DNA of 64,000 nt from Myroides sp. JBRI-B21084 (GTDB lineage Bacteria > Bacteroidota > Bacteroidia > Flavobacteriales > Flavobacteriaceae), in the NCBI RefSeq assembly GCF_030545015.1, contig NZ_CP120653.1, positions 248,001 to 312,000 on the forward strand. The letters are read 5' to 3'. Below are positions 15,758 through 24,741 of this stretch, piece after piece (the stretch's first letter is position 1; every line of letters begins with the position of its first letter). The translations under genes and the position numbers were made by a program. The notes beneath the pieces were generated by a model. The model saw nothing but the letters and a program-made list of their open reading frames with translations. It did not search any database and was not told the origin of the DNA.

Positions 15758-15777
15758 ATTTTGAACTTATAAAGTTT

Positions 15778-16221
15778 TTAAAAAGCATTTAAAGGTATAT
15801 AAAACCCCATAGAAAAGGTGAAACCATTAATAGGTTTTACATTTTCTTTTGTTTTAATATCAAACCCATAACCCAAACCAATTTCTACAATTGTTGCTAC
15901 CGATAAACCTACTTTTGGAGTAAGGGTATAAGGTGTAATTTCACTTTCTACAAACGGAATAATTAAGCGATTAAAAGTAGGGTAGTAGGTTAAACTACCT
16001 TCGGGTATTGCTAAAAATTGATTTCTAAAATAAGCTAATTGCGCATTTGCTTCTAATTTAAAACCCATTGTATTATTAGCAAACGGCTGAACGTAATAGC
16101 CACCTAATTTTAACATATTGCCTGCTTGCGATTGGTACGTAATTGTTGGACCTAACAAAAAATCTTGCGCATTAGCATGTAAGCCAAAAGCTAAAGCGGT
16201 AATTACAAAAAGGTTTTTCAT
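15778..16221 (-). CDS. Small exported protein, beta-barrel-like, 147 aa
   Basis: A clear signal peptide (cut after HANAQ at about residue 19) is followed by alternating hydrophobic strands with aromatic girdles and an end in FTFSMGFYIPLNAF, like an eight-stranded outer-membrane protein. No named family was recognised. It is convergent with the long lipoprotein gene, 20 bases away, and is followed by no clear terminator. Confidence 0.65.
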   Translation of the reverse strand: MKNLFVITALAFGLHANAQDFLLGPTITYQSQAGNMLKLGGYYVQPFANNTMGFKLEANAQLAYFRNQFLAIPEGSLTYYPTFNRLIIPFVESEITPYTLTPKVGLSVATIVEIGLGYGFDIKTKENVKPINGFTFSMGFYIPLNAF

Positions 16222-16274
16222 TGAATGAAAAGTCTTATTAGGTTGATAGAAAAAGTGAATCTATTTAGTAAAAA

Positions 16275-16301
16275 CCTTACAGCTAAAAGGTAACTGTAAG
16301 G
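16275..16301 (-). terminator. Terminator of the tpiA operon
   Basis: On the minus strand CCTTACAG pairs with CTGTAAGG around an 11-base loop and ends in five T. It lies 12 bases after tpiA. Confidence 0.8.
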
Positions 16302-16313
16302 CTTTTAAAATAT

Positions 16314-17063
16314 TTAAATTGCATTAATAATAGTAGTAAAATCATTTACATTTAAAGCAGCGCCGCCTACTAAGCCACCATCAACATCGGGTTGTGAAAA
16401 AATGGTTGCTGCGTTATCTGGTTTAACGCTACCGCCGTATAAAATAGTTACGTTATTTGCTAAACTTCCGTATTGGTGCGCAATTTGTTCACGAATAAAC
16501 TGGTGCATTTCCTGAGCTTGTTCTGGCGATGCTGTTTCACCGGTACCAATTGCCCAAACAGGTTCATAAGCTATTATAATGTTTTCCCAAGCTTCTTTTG
16601 GCAAGTGAAATAACGAATCTTTTAGCTGATAAAAAACAACGTTTTGAAACTGTTTGCTTTTGCGGTCTTTTAATTCTTCACCCACACAAAAAATAACGCG
16701 CATGTTGTGTTTTAAAGCGGTATCTACTTTGTTAGCTAATAAAGCGGGAGTTTCTTTAAAATATTGTCTGCGTTCAGAATGTCCTAAAATTACTGTTTGT
16801 ACGTTAATACTTGTAAGCATATCGGCCGAAATTTCACCGGTAAAAGCACCGCCTTCTGCTTGGTGCATGTTTTGTGCAGCTACAGTTATATTGGTGTCTT
16901 CAAGTATTTGTGTAGCCAACATTAAATTTGTAAAAGCTGGTGCAACTAGTACTTCAACTTCTTTACCAGTTGGCATTTCGTTTACCAATTGGTTTAAAAA
17001 AGCTGTAGTTTCTGGAGCATTTTTATGCATTTTCCAATTGCCGGCAATTATTTTATGTCTCAT
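16314..17063 (-). CDS. tpiA: Triosephosphate isomerase
   Basis: The 249-residue TIM barrel has the full active site: Asn9 and Lys11 (GNWKM), His95 (GHSERRQ) and Glu167 (AYEPVWAIGTG), plus the phosphate loop GGSV near residue 210. It converts dihydroxyacetone phosphate and glyceraldehyde 3-phosphate in the cytoplasm. The start lies two bases after the stop of the TlpA-like gene, so it is the last gene of an operon that begins with the MauE-thioredoxin gene. Confidence 0.97.
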   Translation of the reverse strand: MRHKIIAGNWKMHKNAPETTAFLNQLVNEMPTGKEVEVLVAPAFTNLMLATQILEDTNITVAAQNMHQAEGGAFTGEISADMLTSINVQTVILGHSERRQYFKETPALLANKVDTALKHNMRVIFCVGEELKDRKSKQFQNVVFYQLKDSLFHLPKEAWENIIIAYEPVWAIGTGETASPEQAQEMHQFIREQIAHQYGSLANNVTILYGGSVKPDNAATIFSQPDVDGGLVGGAALNVNDFTTIINAI

Positions 17064-17065
17064 AA

Positions 17066-17605
17066 TTAAGGTTGTAAATTATCTAATGTTTTTATTAAAA
17101 GGGTGTCGTTAGCAACAATGGCTTTTTTAAGGGCTATTTTTCCTTGGGCGTCAACAACAATATATCGTGGAATCCAATCTAAATCAATTGATTTTCCAAA
17201 TTCACCACTCATTTTTTCATTTAAATAATAGTGATTTCCATTTAATTGGTGTTTTTTAACTCCTTCGGCCCATTTTTCTTTTGATTTATCTAACGATATA
17301 AACACAAACGCAGTTTTTGGATATTTTGCTTGTAATTTTTTTAATTCGGGAAATCCTTTGATACAGTCAGAGCACCACGATGCCCAAATTTCTACAACAA
17401 TAGGCGACCCTTTATGTTGTGCTAAAATGTTTTGAAACGAAATGTTGTTCCCTAATTCATCAACAAATAATTTATTTAATGTTACAGTACTAAAGGTATT
17501 GTTTTGAACCATTGCGGTATCATTTTTTTCGGAATTTTCTTTTTTAGATTGACAACCAATTGTTAATAATCCAAAGGTGCATAAAAGGGCAAACATTTTT
17601 TTCAT
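17066..17605 (-). CDS. TlpA-like thioredoxin lipoprotein
   Basis: The 179-residue protein has a lipobox at Cys18 (LLTIGC) and a thioredoxin fold with the CSDC active site at Cys78-Cys81 (WASWCSDCIKGFPEL). The cis-Pro motif (DWIPRYIVVD) is at about residue 150. It is a periplasmic disulfide reductase of the TlpA/ResA type, anchored to a membrane. It lies between oppB-like and tpiA genes and shares the operon with a second membrane thioredoxin, which suggests a common role in envelope redox balance. Confidence 0.85.
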   Translation of the reverse strand: MKKMFALLCTFGLLTIGCQSKKENSEKNDTAMVQNNTFSTVTLNKLFVDELGNNISFQNILAQHKGSPIVVEIWASWCSDCIKGFPELKKLQAKYPKTAFVFISLDKSKEKWAEGVKKHQLNGNHYYLNEKMSGEFGKSIDLDWIPRYIVVDAQGKIALKKAIVANDTLLIKTLDNLQP

Positions 17606-17634
17606 GGCAAATTTAATTTCTGATATTAAAGTTA

Positions 17635-18711
17635 TTATTTTAATTTGATACGTGGATCTAAATAAGCATAAATTACATCAACTAAAACTGTTATAAGAAC
17701 AAAAGTGGTTGCAACTACAATTACCGATCCCATTATCACGGGTAAATCTAATGTATTTAACGCATCAACAATTTCTTTACCAAGACCATTCCAACCAAAA
17801 ATATATTCAACAAAAACGGCTCCTGCTAACATTGATGCAAACCAGCCCGACATTGCCGTAACTACTGGATTTAAAGCGTTTTTTAAAGCGTGTTTTGTAA
17901 TGATTTTATAGGTTGATAATCCTTTTGCTTTTGCCGTGCGTATGTATTCTTGGTTTAATACTTCTAACAATGAATTTCGCATTAACTGAATTACTACGCC
18001 TAATGGTCGTATTCCTAAAACAACAGCAGGTAAAATGGCGTTTTTTAAGGCTACATGAATACCTTCGCCAAAATCGTCTACTTCGTACAAGCTACCGGTC
18101 ATGTTTAACCCTGTAAATTTATGCCAAGCAAAACCAAAAAGCCAAGCAAATAAAATAGCACTAAAAAACGATGGAACACTCATGCCTAAAGTGCTAATAA
18201 ACGCTATCAATCTATCGAAAAAACTATTGGCATATAAGGCAGATAAAATCCCTAAAAAAACACCTAAAAGTAAAGCAATTACTATTGATAATACAGCTAA
18301 AACTACTGTACTAGGCAATGTATGTGCAATTATTGTGGTTACTTTTTTACCGTTTTTTTGAAAACTTTCGCGTAAGTAAGGTGTTTTTAAAACAACATTT
18401 ACTTTTTTTGTTGTAAACACAACAAAACCGTTGTATTTTGATTTGTTAAAATATGTGTAATGATCGGGTTGTTTTTTGTGTATTGAAATTAGTGATAAAT
18501 CGTTCAAATAATAGCCGTATTGATTAATTAATGGTTGATCAAACCCATATTTTTTTTTAATTAACGCCAATTGTTCCGAATTTTCATTTTGATCTAACAT
18601 CATTCGGGCAGGATCGCCAGGTAAAATGTTAAAAAGTATAAACACAACAGTAACAACGCCAAAAAGCGTGAATAACGAATAGCCTAATTTGTTTAAGAAA
18701 TATTTAAGCAC
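17635..18711 (-). CDS. Oligopeptide/dipeptide ABC transporter permease, OppB/DppB family
   Basis: The 358-residue protein has a first membrane helix with the family pattern ending NILPGDPAR, then about 100 periplasmic residues, and five C-terminal helices with the BPD permease loop (EYIRTAKAKGLS). It would form half of the membrane channel of a peptide importer. The start is GTG at 18711, which shares a base with the TAG stop of the upstream gene (TAGTG), so translation is coupled. No OppC, ATPase or binding protein lies in the window; partners must be encoded elsewhere. Confidence 0.88.
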   Translation of the reverse strand: MLKYFLNKLGYSLFTLFGVVTVVFILFNILPGDPARMMLDQNENSEQLALIKKKYGFDQPLINQYGYYLNDLSLISIHKKQPDHYTYFNKSKYNGFVVFTTKKVNVVLKTPYLRESFQKNGKKVTTIIAHTLPSTVVLAVLSIVIALLLGVFLGILSALYANSFFDRLIAFISTLGMSVPSFFSAILFAWLFGFAWHKFTGLNMTGSLYEVDDFGEGIHVALKNAILPAVVLGIRPLGVVIQLMRNSLLEVLNQEYIRTAKAKGLSTYKIITKHALKNALNPVVTAMSGWFASMLAGAVFVEYIFGWNGLGKEIVDALNTLDLPVIMGSVIVVATTFVLITVLVDVIYAYLDPRIKLK

Positions 18712-19793
18712 TACTTTTTAATTTCGGAATAATTCTTTTTTAGCAAGCTTTTCAATTCAGAACCCACAAATTTTTTCTCGTTAATGCCGTCCCATTCTTT
18801 TATTTTGTTACCATTCCATAAATAGATTATGCCAGGTGTATCTTTATTGTTTCCTAATAACTTCCAAAACGGAATTACTTCAATAATTTTATATGGATAA
18901 TTAGCACCTGCAAATGCAAAGAAATCTGGAATTTTCTCAGGTTCTTCGTTCATAAATACAATTTGAATTTTAGGAAAGTTTTTATCCTTAGCTTTCATTT
19001 CCGTTAATTCTTTTGCAACATCGCGGCAGTGCTCACAACCAGGAACAAACAAAGCTAATATTTTTTTTCCTTGATCTATATTAGAAAAATACTGTGTGTA
19101 GCCCGATTTAGTTTTAGCAGGTTCATCAACTACAAGTTTAGCAATTTCAGAAGTTTCGGTTACAGTTTCTGTTGTAGGAGTTTCTTCAATTGGTGCAACA
19201 CTTACGTTAGTTTGCGTTTCGATAGCAGGTTGCTCAATAGCCGTTTCGGTACTTACTTCAACTGTTTTTGGTTGAATAGGAGCTATCATAAACAATGCTA
19301 AAATTGATGCAAATTTTACGGTACCTAAAACCCAAATATTACTTTTTTCGGTTGCGGTTTTAGGTGTTACAAAAAGGTAAATTACCAATAAAATAAGAGC
19401 AACAATGTTTTTAATAATAGCTTCGATAGGTGTCATAGGTAACAAACTGCCAAAACAACCACAGTTTCCAGAATTTCCGCCTGTTTGTAACGTATCAATT
19501 GTTAAATGCACAGTAAAAACAACCAGCATTAACATTGTTGCAGGAATTACAATTCTACGTAAAAAATTATTTTGCAATAATAATAGGCCTAAAGCCAATT
19601 CAATACCAATTAAAATTCTTGAAAAATAAACTGCAAAATCTTCAGAAAAACCCATTGGGTACAGTTGTTTTACTTCAAAAGTTGAAATAGCAAAATACGG
19701 ACTTGGATATAGTTTTGCAACAGCAGAGATTAGGAATAAAAACGAAATAATTATTCTAATTGTCCACGGTAAATATTTTTTTAAGTTTTCCAT
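18711..19793 (-). CDS. MauE/DoxX-type membrane protein with C-terminal thioredoxin domain
   Basis: The 360-residue protein has four membrane segments in the first 150 residues (DoxX/MauE type, with GNCGCFG after the third), a fifth at about 155-175, a Thr-Glu-rich linker and a C-terminal thioredoxin-like domain with CEHC (FVPGCEHCRDVAKEL). This resembles the Bacteroides BT_3928 family. It may pass electrons from membrane to periplasmic thiols. It begins the operon with oppB-like, tlpA-like and tpiA genes. Its stop is coupled with the GTG start of the next gene. Confidence 0.8.
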   Translation of the reverse strand: MENLKKYLPWTIRIIISFLFLISAVAKLYPSPYFAISTFEVKQLYPMGFSEDFAVYFSRILIGIELALGLLLLQNNFLRRIVIPATMLMLVVFTVHLTIDTLQTGGNSGNCGCFGSLLPMTPIEAIIKNIVALILLVIYLFVTPKTATEKSNIWVLGTVKFASILALFMIAPIQPKTVEVSTETAIEQPAIETQTNVSVAPIEETPTTETVTETSEIAKLVVDEPAKTKSGYTQYFSNIDQGKKILALFVPGCEHCRDVAKELTEMKAKDKNFPKIQIVFMNEEPEKIPDFFAFAGANYPYKIIEVIPFWKLLGNNKDTPGIIYLWNGNKIKEWDGINEKKFVGSELKSLLKKNYSEIKK

Positions 19794-19832
19794 GTTTAAA
19801 ATTTTCTAAATAAAGTATATAAAAATTGATTG

Positions 19833-20375
19833 TTAATTGGCAAAATTCATTAAAATTAAAGCAAAAACGGCGTAATTAATCATATCTTGGTAATTAGCTT
19901 CTAAACCTTCAGATACAATAGTTTTACCTTTGTTATCTTCAATTTGTTTAACGCGTAACAGTTTTTGTAAAATAATATCGGTATGCGATGCAATGCGCAT
20001 GTCTCTCCACGCTTCGCCGTAATCGTGGTTTTTATTCATCATTAATTCTTTGGTAATAGCAATATGTTTATCGTACAAATCAATAGCTTCTTGGTTTGTT
20101 AAATCGGCTTCTTTAGAAACTCCTTTTTCTAACTGAATCAACGCCATAATGCTGTAATTTATAATACCAATAAATTCGGCACTTTCGTCTTCATCAATTT
20201 TGCGAACATCGTTTTCTTGTAACGATCTAATTCTGCATGCTTTAATATATATTTGATCGGTTAACGATGGCAACCTTAAAATACGCCAAGCACACCCGTA
20301 ATCTTGTAATTTATTAACGTATAATTGTCTGCAAATGGCAATTATTTTATCATATTGTTCAGCTGTTGAAAGCAT
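19833..20375 (-). CDS. DUF1599 family protein
   Basis: I start at the ATG at 20375 (MLSTAEQYDKI), giving 180 residues. The protein consists of two similar halves, each with the DUF1599 pattern: KLQDYGCAWRILRLPSLTDQ near residue 25 and KNHDYGEAWRDMRIASHTD near residue 118. Each half resembles a nucleotide-pyrophosphohydrolase-like all-alpha unit, but activity is not shown. It is divergent from folP and is a conserved neighbour of folP and the MauE-thioredoxin gene in Flavobacteriia. Confidence 0.85.
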   Translation of the reverse strand: MLSTAEQYDKIIAICRQLYVNKLQDYGCAWRILRLPSLTDQIYIKACRIRSLQENDVRKIDEDESAEFIGIINYSIMALIQLEKGVSKEADLTNQEAIDLYDKHIAITKELMMNKNHDYGEAWRDMRIASHTDIILQKLLRVKQIEDNKGKTIVSEGLEANYQDMINYAVFALILMNFAN

Positions 20376-20462
20376 ATATAAGTATCTTTGTATAAATTTT
20401 ATCAAAAATAACAATCTGTAGGCAGAATAAAAATAAAAGCAGTAATTTATTCAAAATAAATA

Positions 20463-21293
20463 ATGAAATCAATAAACTGTAATGGCAAATTAATCACTTT
20501 TGAATCGCCAAAAGTAATGGGTATTTTAAACATAACGCCTAATTCTTTTTTTGATGGTGGTTTGCATTCATCATTAGAAAAAATAGAACAACAAACCGAA
20601 AAAATGTTGACAGAAGGTGCCGATATTATTGATGTAGGTGCTTATTCAACCCAACCAAACGCTCCTTTTGTAACAGAAGAGGAAGAACTACAACGTATTT
20701 TACCGGTTTTAAAACATTTAGTGAATCAATTTCCAAATGCCGTTTTTTCGGTAGATACATTTCGTGCCGAAGTAGCTAAACAAACATTAGATTTAGGTGC
20801 TGCAATTATTAACGATGTTTCGGCAGGTAATTTAGATGATAAAATGATGCAGGTTGTAAGTAGTTTTAAAGCACCCTATATAATGATGCATATGAAAGGA
20901 ACGCCCCAAAATATGCAGCAGTTTACTAATTATGACGATGTGATGCACGAAATGATTTATTATTTTTCTGAAAAAATAAATCAAGCGCAACAAAATGGTA
21001 TTATTGATGTGATTATTGACCCCGGATTTGGTTTTTCTAAAACGTTAGACCAAAATTACGAAGTGTTGAATAAGTTGGAACTTTTACAAAATTTAGATGT
21101 GCCAGTACTTTCGGCACTTTCAAGAAAATCAATGATTTACAAGTTTTTTGATACCACACCGCAAGAAGCTTTAAACGGTACAAGTGTTTTAAATACCATT
21201 TCACTAATAAAAGGAGCCAATTTATTGCGTGTACATGATGTAAAACAAGCTGTAGAATGTGTTAAACTTTATAAAAAAGCATATGAAAATTAA
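20463..21293 (+). CDS. folP: Dihydropteroate synthase
   Basis: The 276-residue TIM barrel shows the family motifs: MGILNITPNSFFDGG at the start, GADIIDVGAYSTQP, FSVDTFRAEVAKQ, INDVSAG, and the end ALSRKSMIYKF with RVHDVKQ. It joins p-aminobenzoate to the pterin pyrophosphate in folate synthesis and is the sulfonamide target. Its last 11 bases overlap the start of the next lipoprotein gene. Confidence 0.97.
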   Translation: MKSINCNGKLITFESPKVMGILNITPNSFFDGGLHSSLEKIEQQTEKMLTEGADIIDVGAYSTQPNAPFVTEEEELQRILPVLKHLVNQFPNAVFSVDTFRAEVAKQTLDLGAAIINDVSAGNLDDKMMQVVSSFKAPYIMMHMKGTPQNMQQFTNYDDVMHEMIYYFSEKINQAQQNGIIDVIIDPGFGFSKTLDQNYEVLNKLELLQNLDVPVLSALSRKSMIYKFFDTTPQEALNGTSVLNTISLIKGANLLRVHDVKQAVECVKLYKKAYEN

Positions 21294-21870
21294 AATAATA
21301 CTTATGATTTTAGGCTCGATATTTTTAACATCGTGCCAACAAAAAGAAATGAAAATTAGTCGTTCTAATTTTTCGGTTGAAGCACAAATCACCGATTTTA
21401 GTCCGGTTTATATTTCTAAAAACGATAAAGGAAAAGTTACGATTAATAAAAACAATGTAATTGGTAATACACATTGGGTGGTGTCGGTTGATAGAGGTTT
21501 AAACTTGCAAGAAATAGCTCCTTTTTTGCAAGAAATAACGGTAAAAAAATACCAAAAAGAAGGTATGCATAAAGATACAAAAACTATTTATTTTGTTTAC
21601 AGCGATACTCTTCACAAACAAAATGCGTATGTAAAAATGCCTTTTAAAAACTTTGCTTTAGAAGAGCAACCTGTTTATGAATTGGGTAATGGAGTTCAAA
21701 GTTTACATTTAAAATCGGTAGCCGATGTTAAAAATCTATTTGATAAAACACAAACATATTTAATACGAATTGATAAAAATGTAAGTGTTGAAACTTTTGT
21801 TAATATCCTAATCGAATTAGAAAAACAAAAGCTTTCACAAAGTTTGAATAGTGAAGTTTATGTGAATTAA
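21283..21870 (+). CDS. Putative lipoprotein, 195 aa
   Basis: The start is the ATG at 21283 (MKIKIILMILG), which overlaps the end of folP by 11 bases and gives a signal peptide with lipobox FLTSC. The mature part is basic and beta-rich with no recognised domain; it contains NTHWVVSVDRGL and a final LIELEKQKLSQSL helix. The overlap implies cotranscription with folP, yet nothing links it to folate. Function unknown. Confidence 0.7.
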   Translation: MKIKIILMILGSIFLTSCQQKEMKISRSNFSVEAQITDFSPVYISKNDKGKVTINKNNVIGNTHWVVSVDRGLNLQEIAPFLQEITVKKYQKEGMHKDTKTIYFVYSDTLHKQNAYVKMPFKNFALEEQPVYELGNGVQSLHLKSVADVKNLFDKTQTYLIRIDKNVSVETFVNILIELEKQKLSQSLNSEVYVN

Positions 21871-21885
21871 TTTTTTTGGGGGGAT

Positions 21886-21913
21886 TGTCACATCGAGCGA
21901 AGTCGAGATGTCT
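21886..21913. repeat. REP-like intergenic repeat, CGAGCGAAGTCGAG core
   Basis: The unit reads TGTCACATCGAGCG then AAGTCGAGATGTCT. It is a variant of the short interspersed repeat with a TCGAGCGMAGTCGA core that is widespread in Flavobacteriia intergenic DNA. TCGA-GCGAAG-TCGA can form a small stem. Only one copy lies in this window. Confidence 0.6.
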
Positions 21914-22035
21914 AAAACTATAAACAGTAATTTTTACAAAGATTTGGCTAAAGCCTTTTCTATCAACATTAAGTCTTCATCGAACTAAAGTTCAACGCAA
22001 TTCAACTTTAAACCTTAAACTTCAAACAAAATAAT

Positions 22036-22509
22036 TTACTGATGATGATACGGTTCATTCTTTAAAATTGTAAAACCACGGTAAATTTGTTCGATCACAA
22101 ACAAACGAACCATTTGGTGCGAAAACGTCATTGCCGAAAGCGATATTTTTCCATTTGCTTTTTTGTAAACATCATCAGAAAAACCATACGGTCCACCAAT
22201 AACAAATACTAACGTTTTTATACCAGCGTTCATCTTTTTTTGTAGTTCATCGGCAAAACCAACGCTGCTAAAACTTTTTCCGTTTTCATCTAACAAAATT
22301 AAATGATCGGTTGCAGTCAATTTACTTAAAATTAGTTCACCTTCTTTTTGTTTTTGTTGCGCTTCCGAAAGGTTTTTTACGTTTTTAATATCGGCAATAA
22401 TTTCTAAATCAAACTTAATGTAAAAACCCAAACGTTTGGTGTATTCGTCAATTAACGCTTGTAGGTTTTTATTATCGGTTTTACCAATTGCTAAAAGTTT
22501 AATGTTCAT
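22036..22509 (-). CDS. rlmH: 23S rRNA pseudouridine-1915 N3-methyltransferase
   Basis: The 157-residue SPOUT enzyme shows MNIKLLAIGKTD at the start, LDENGKSFSSVGFA, the knot motif FVIGGPYGF, and the end ISLSAMTFSHQMVRLFVIEQ then IYRGFTILKNEPYHH. It methylates a pseudouridine in helix 69 of the ribosome, using S-adenosylmethionine. I start at the ATG at 22509; the longer frame only adds six unrelated residues. Confidence 0.97.
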   Translation of the reverse strand: MNIKLLAIGKTDNKNLQALIDEYTKRLGFYIKFDLEIIADIKNVKNLSEAQQKQKEGELILSKLTATDHLILLDENGKSFSSVGFADELQKKMNAGIKTLVFVIGGPYGFSDDVYKKANGKISLSAMTFSHQMVRLFVIEQIYRGFTILKNEPYHHQ

Positions 22510-22539
22510 AGAAATTTGTTTTTGCAAAAATAGGGTAGT

Positions 22540-22881
22540 TTAGCCAATTGTCAAACCATTTTCTACAGCTTTTCCCGGAGCCAGCAATGTAACTTCTTTA
22601 TTGCTGCCAACAACCCCTAAAACTAAGCATTCGCTCATAAAATCGGCAATTTGTTTGGGAGGGAAATTTACCACAGCAACAATCTGTTTATCAATTAAAT
22701 CATCAACACCATACAAAACAGTGATTTGTGCCGATGTTTTTTTAACACCTATTTCGGTTCCAAAATCAATCCATAATTTATACGACGGATTTTTTGCTTT
22801 TTCAAACGCTTGAGCGTCAATAACTGTTCCTACACGTATATCGATCTTCTCAAAATCGTTCCAAGAAATTTCAGGTTTCAT
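22540..22881 (-). CDS. csaA: tRNA-binding domain protein, CsaA-like
   Basis: The 113-residue protein is a single OB-fold tRNA-binding domain with the CsaA pattern: WNDFEKIDIRVGTV, NPSYKLWIDFG, KTSAQIT and SECLVLGVVG. CsaA proteins bind tRNA and have been linked to chaperone and secretion functions. It lies 30 bases upstream of rlmH on the same strand, so the two may be cotranscribed. Confidence 0.9.
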   Translation of the reverse strand: MKPEISWNDFEKIDIRVGTVIDAQAFEKAKNPSYKLWIDFGTEIGVKKTSAQITVLYGVDDLIDKQIVAVVNFPPKQIADFMSECLVLGVVGSNKEVTLLAPGKAVENGLTIG

Positions 22882-22953
22882 TATTGTTTTAGCTGTTATT
22901 TAGATTAAAAAATACCAAAATTTTGTACTTTAGCATTTAAAGATAGAAAAAAA

Positions 22954-23814
22954 ATGATATCAGCAGAACAGTTTCAAAACGAATTAGAATTAATTATACA
23001 AAATGCCATTCGTGAAGATGTAGGCGATGGCGATCACAGCTCCTTAGCTTGTATACCTGCAAATGCTATGGGAAAAGCAAAATTATTAGTAAAAGACGAA
23101 GGGATTTTAGCAGGAGTTGATTTTGCAAAAATGGTTTTTAATTATGTGGATCCAGAAATGGAGGTTGAAGTTTTAATTACCGATGGAACACCAGTAAAAT
23201 TTGGTGATGTTGCGTTTTACGTTACTGGTAAATCGCAATCAATACTTAAAGCTGAACGCGTTGTTTTAAATGCCATGCAACGTATGAGTGCCATTGCAAC
23301 CAAAACTAAGTTTTTTGTAGATTTAGTTGCTGGTACAAACGCAAAAGTATTAGATACCCGCAAAACAACGCCTGGAATACGTGCCATTGAAAAATGGGCG
23401 GTTAAAATAGGCGGTGGTGAAAACCATAGATTTGCATTGTACGATATGATTATGTTAAAAGACAATCATATTGATTTTGCTGGTGGAATTACGCAAGCAA
23501 TTACCAAAACAAAACAGTATTTAAAAGATACAAATAGAGATTTAAAAATAATTGTTGAAGCCAGAAATTTAAAAGAAATTGAAGAAATTCTTACAAACGA
23601 TGGTGTATATCAAATTTTAATAGATAATTTTAATTACGAGGATACCAAAACGGCCGTTGCCATGATAAACGGTAAATGTTTTGCAGAATCATCGGGTAAT
23701 ATTAATGAAAAAACCATTCGTAATTACGCAGAATGTGGTGTAGATTTTATATCAAGCGGCGCTTTAACACATTCTGTTTACAACATGGATCTAAGCTTAA
23801 AAGCGGTTTTATAA
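22954..23814 (+). CDS. nadC: Quinolinate phosphoribosyltransferase
   Basis: The 286-residue enzyme shows EDVGDGDHSS near the start, ERVVLNAMQRMSAIAT, the LDTRKTTPGIR motif, GGGENHRFALYDMIMLKDNHI, and VEARNLKEIEE. It makes nicotinate mononucleotide from quinolinate for NAD. Catalytic Arg and Lys residues of the DTRKTTP and KDNH motifs are all in place. The next gene begins one base after its stop. Confidence 0.97.
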   Translation: MISAEQFQNELELIIQNAIREDVGDGDHSSLACIPANAMGKAKLLVKDEGILAGVDFAKMVFNYVDPEMEVEVLITDGTPVKFGDVAFYVTGKSQSILKAERVVLNAMQRMSAIATKTKFFVDLVAGTNAKVLDTRKTTPGIRAIEKWAVKIGGGENHRFALYDMIMLKDNHIDFAGGITQAITKTKQYLKDTNRDLKIIVEARNLKEIEEILTNDGVYQILIDNFNYEDTKTAVAMINGKCFAESSGNINEKTIRNYAECGVDFISSGALTHSVYNMDLSLKAVL

Positions 23815-23815
23815 A

Positions 23816-24739
23816 TTGGGTAAAAATGCAATAAAAATAACAAAGTTGCCTATTATTGGTAACCTTATAAAGTTTTCTATGCGGTGTAAAATACCAGGCT
23901 TAGAAGGTTTGTCGTTATACCAACTTTTGCGTATTTACATAAACGGAATTATAGAAGGAGCCATTAATTATAAAGCAGGTTCTATTGCGTTTACCTTTTT
24001 TATGGCGCTTTTTCCGTTTGCTTTATTTTTATTAAACTTAATACCTTATATTCCTGTTGCTAATTTTCAGGAAAGTTTTTTGTTGTTTGTAGAAGATAAT
24101 GTACCACCAAATACCTACGATGCTATTGAATTAATTTTAATAGATATTATGAGTAATTCCTATAAAAGTTTGTTATCAACAGGGGTAATTATGTCTGTGA
24201 TTTTTATGGCAAATGGGGTAAATGCAATCATAAATGGCTTTCAATCATCGGCACATTTAAGCATATCGCGCAATTTTTTTAAACAATATGTTATAGCTAT
24301 AATATTATCGGTTTTATTAAGTTTAATGTTGGTATTATCGTTAGCTGTTTATTTAACAGTTGAAGTTTATATGCATGTTGCCAATTATCCATGGCTTGCA
24401 GATTTAGGTAGAAACATTTTTGTTTTTTTAATGATTTTATTCACTGTATCTATCCTATATAAATTTGGTACAAAAGAAACTAAACATTTATCGTTTATAT
24501 CTTATGGTTCGGTATTTACAACGCTTTTAATGTCATTAACATCGGTTGCATTTGGGTTTTATGTATCAAAATTCGCAAAATATAACGAATTGTACGGATC
24601 AATTGGCACGCTTTTGGTAATAATGATATATATTTGGATAAACTGTATGATTTTATTATTAGGTTTTGAATTAAATGCTGCGATATATGCTGCAAAACGT
24701 AGAAATTTGTATATTAGTAACAATAAAAACAGAAATTAA
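23816..24739 (+). CDS. YihY/UPF0761 family inner membrane protein
   Basis: The 307-residue protein has six predicted membrane segments, first at about residues 55-80 after the LSLYQL region, with the family sequence SIAFTFFMALFPFALFLLNL. The final helix contains WINCMILLLGFELNA. The start is TTG at 23816, one base after nadC, because the in-frame KLPIIGNLIKF N-terminus matches homologs. Once linked to RNase BN by error; its true role is unknown, perhaps membrane transport. Cotranscribed with nadC and the DUF2147 gene. Confidence 0.88.
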   Translation: MGKNAIKITKLPIIGNLIKFSMRCKIPGLEGLSLYQLLRIYINGIIEGAINYKAGSIAFTFFMALFPFALFLLNLIPYIPVANFQESFLLFVEDNVPPNTYDAIELILIDIMSNSYKSLLSTGVIMSVIFMANGVNAIINGFQSSAHLSISRNFFKQYVIAIILSVLLSLMLVLSLAVYLTVEVYMHVANYPWLADLGRNIFVFLMILFTVSILYKFGTKETKHLSFISYGSVFTTLLMSLTSVAFGFYVSKFAKYNELYGSIGTLLVIMIYIWINCMILLLGFELNAAIYAAKRRNLYISNNKNRN

Positions 24740-24741
24740 AT

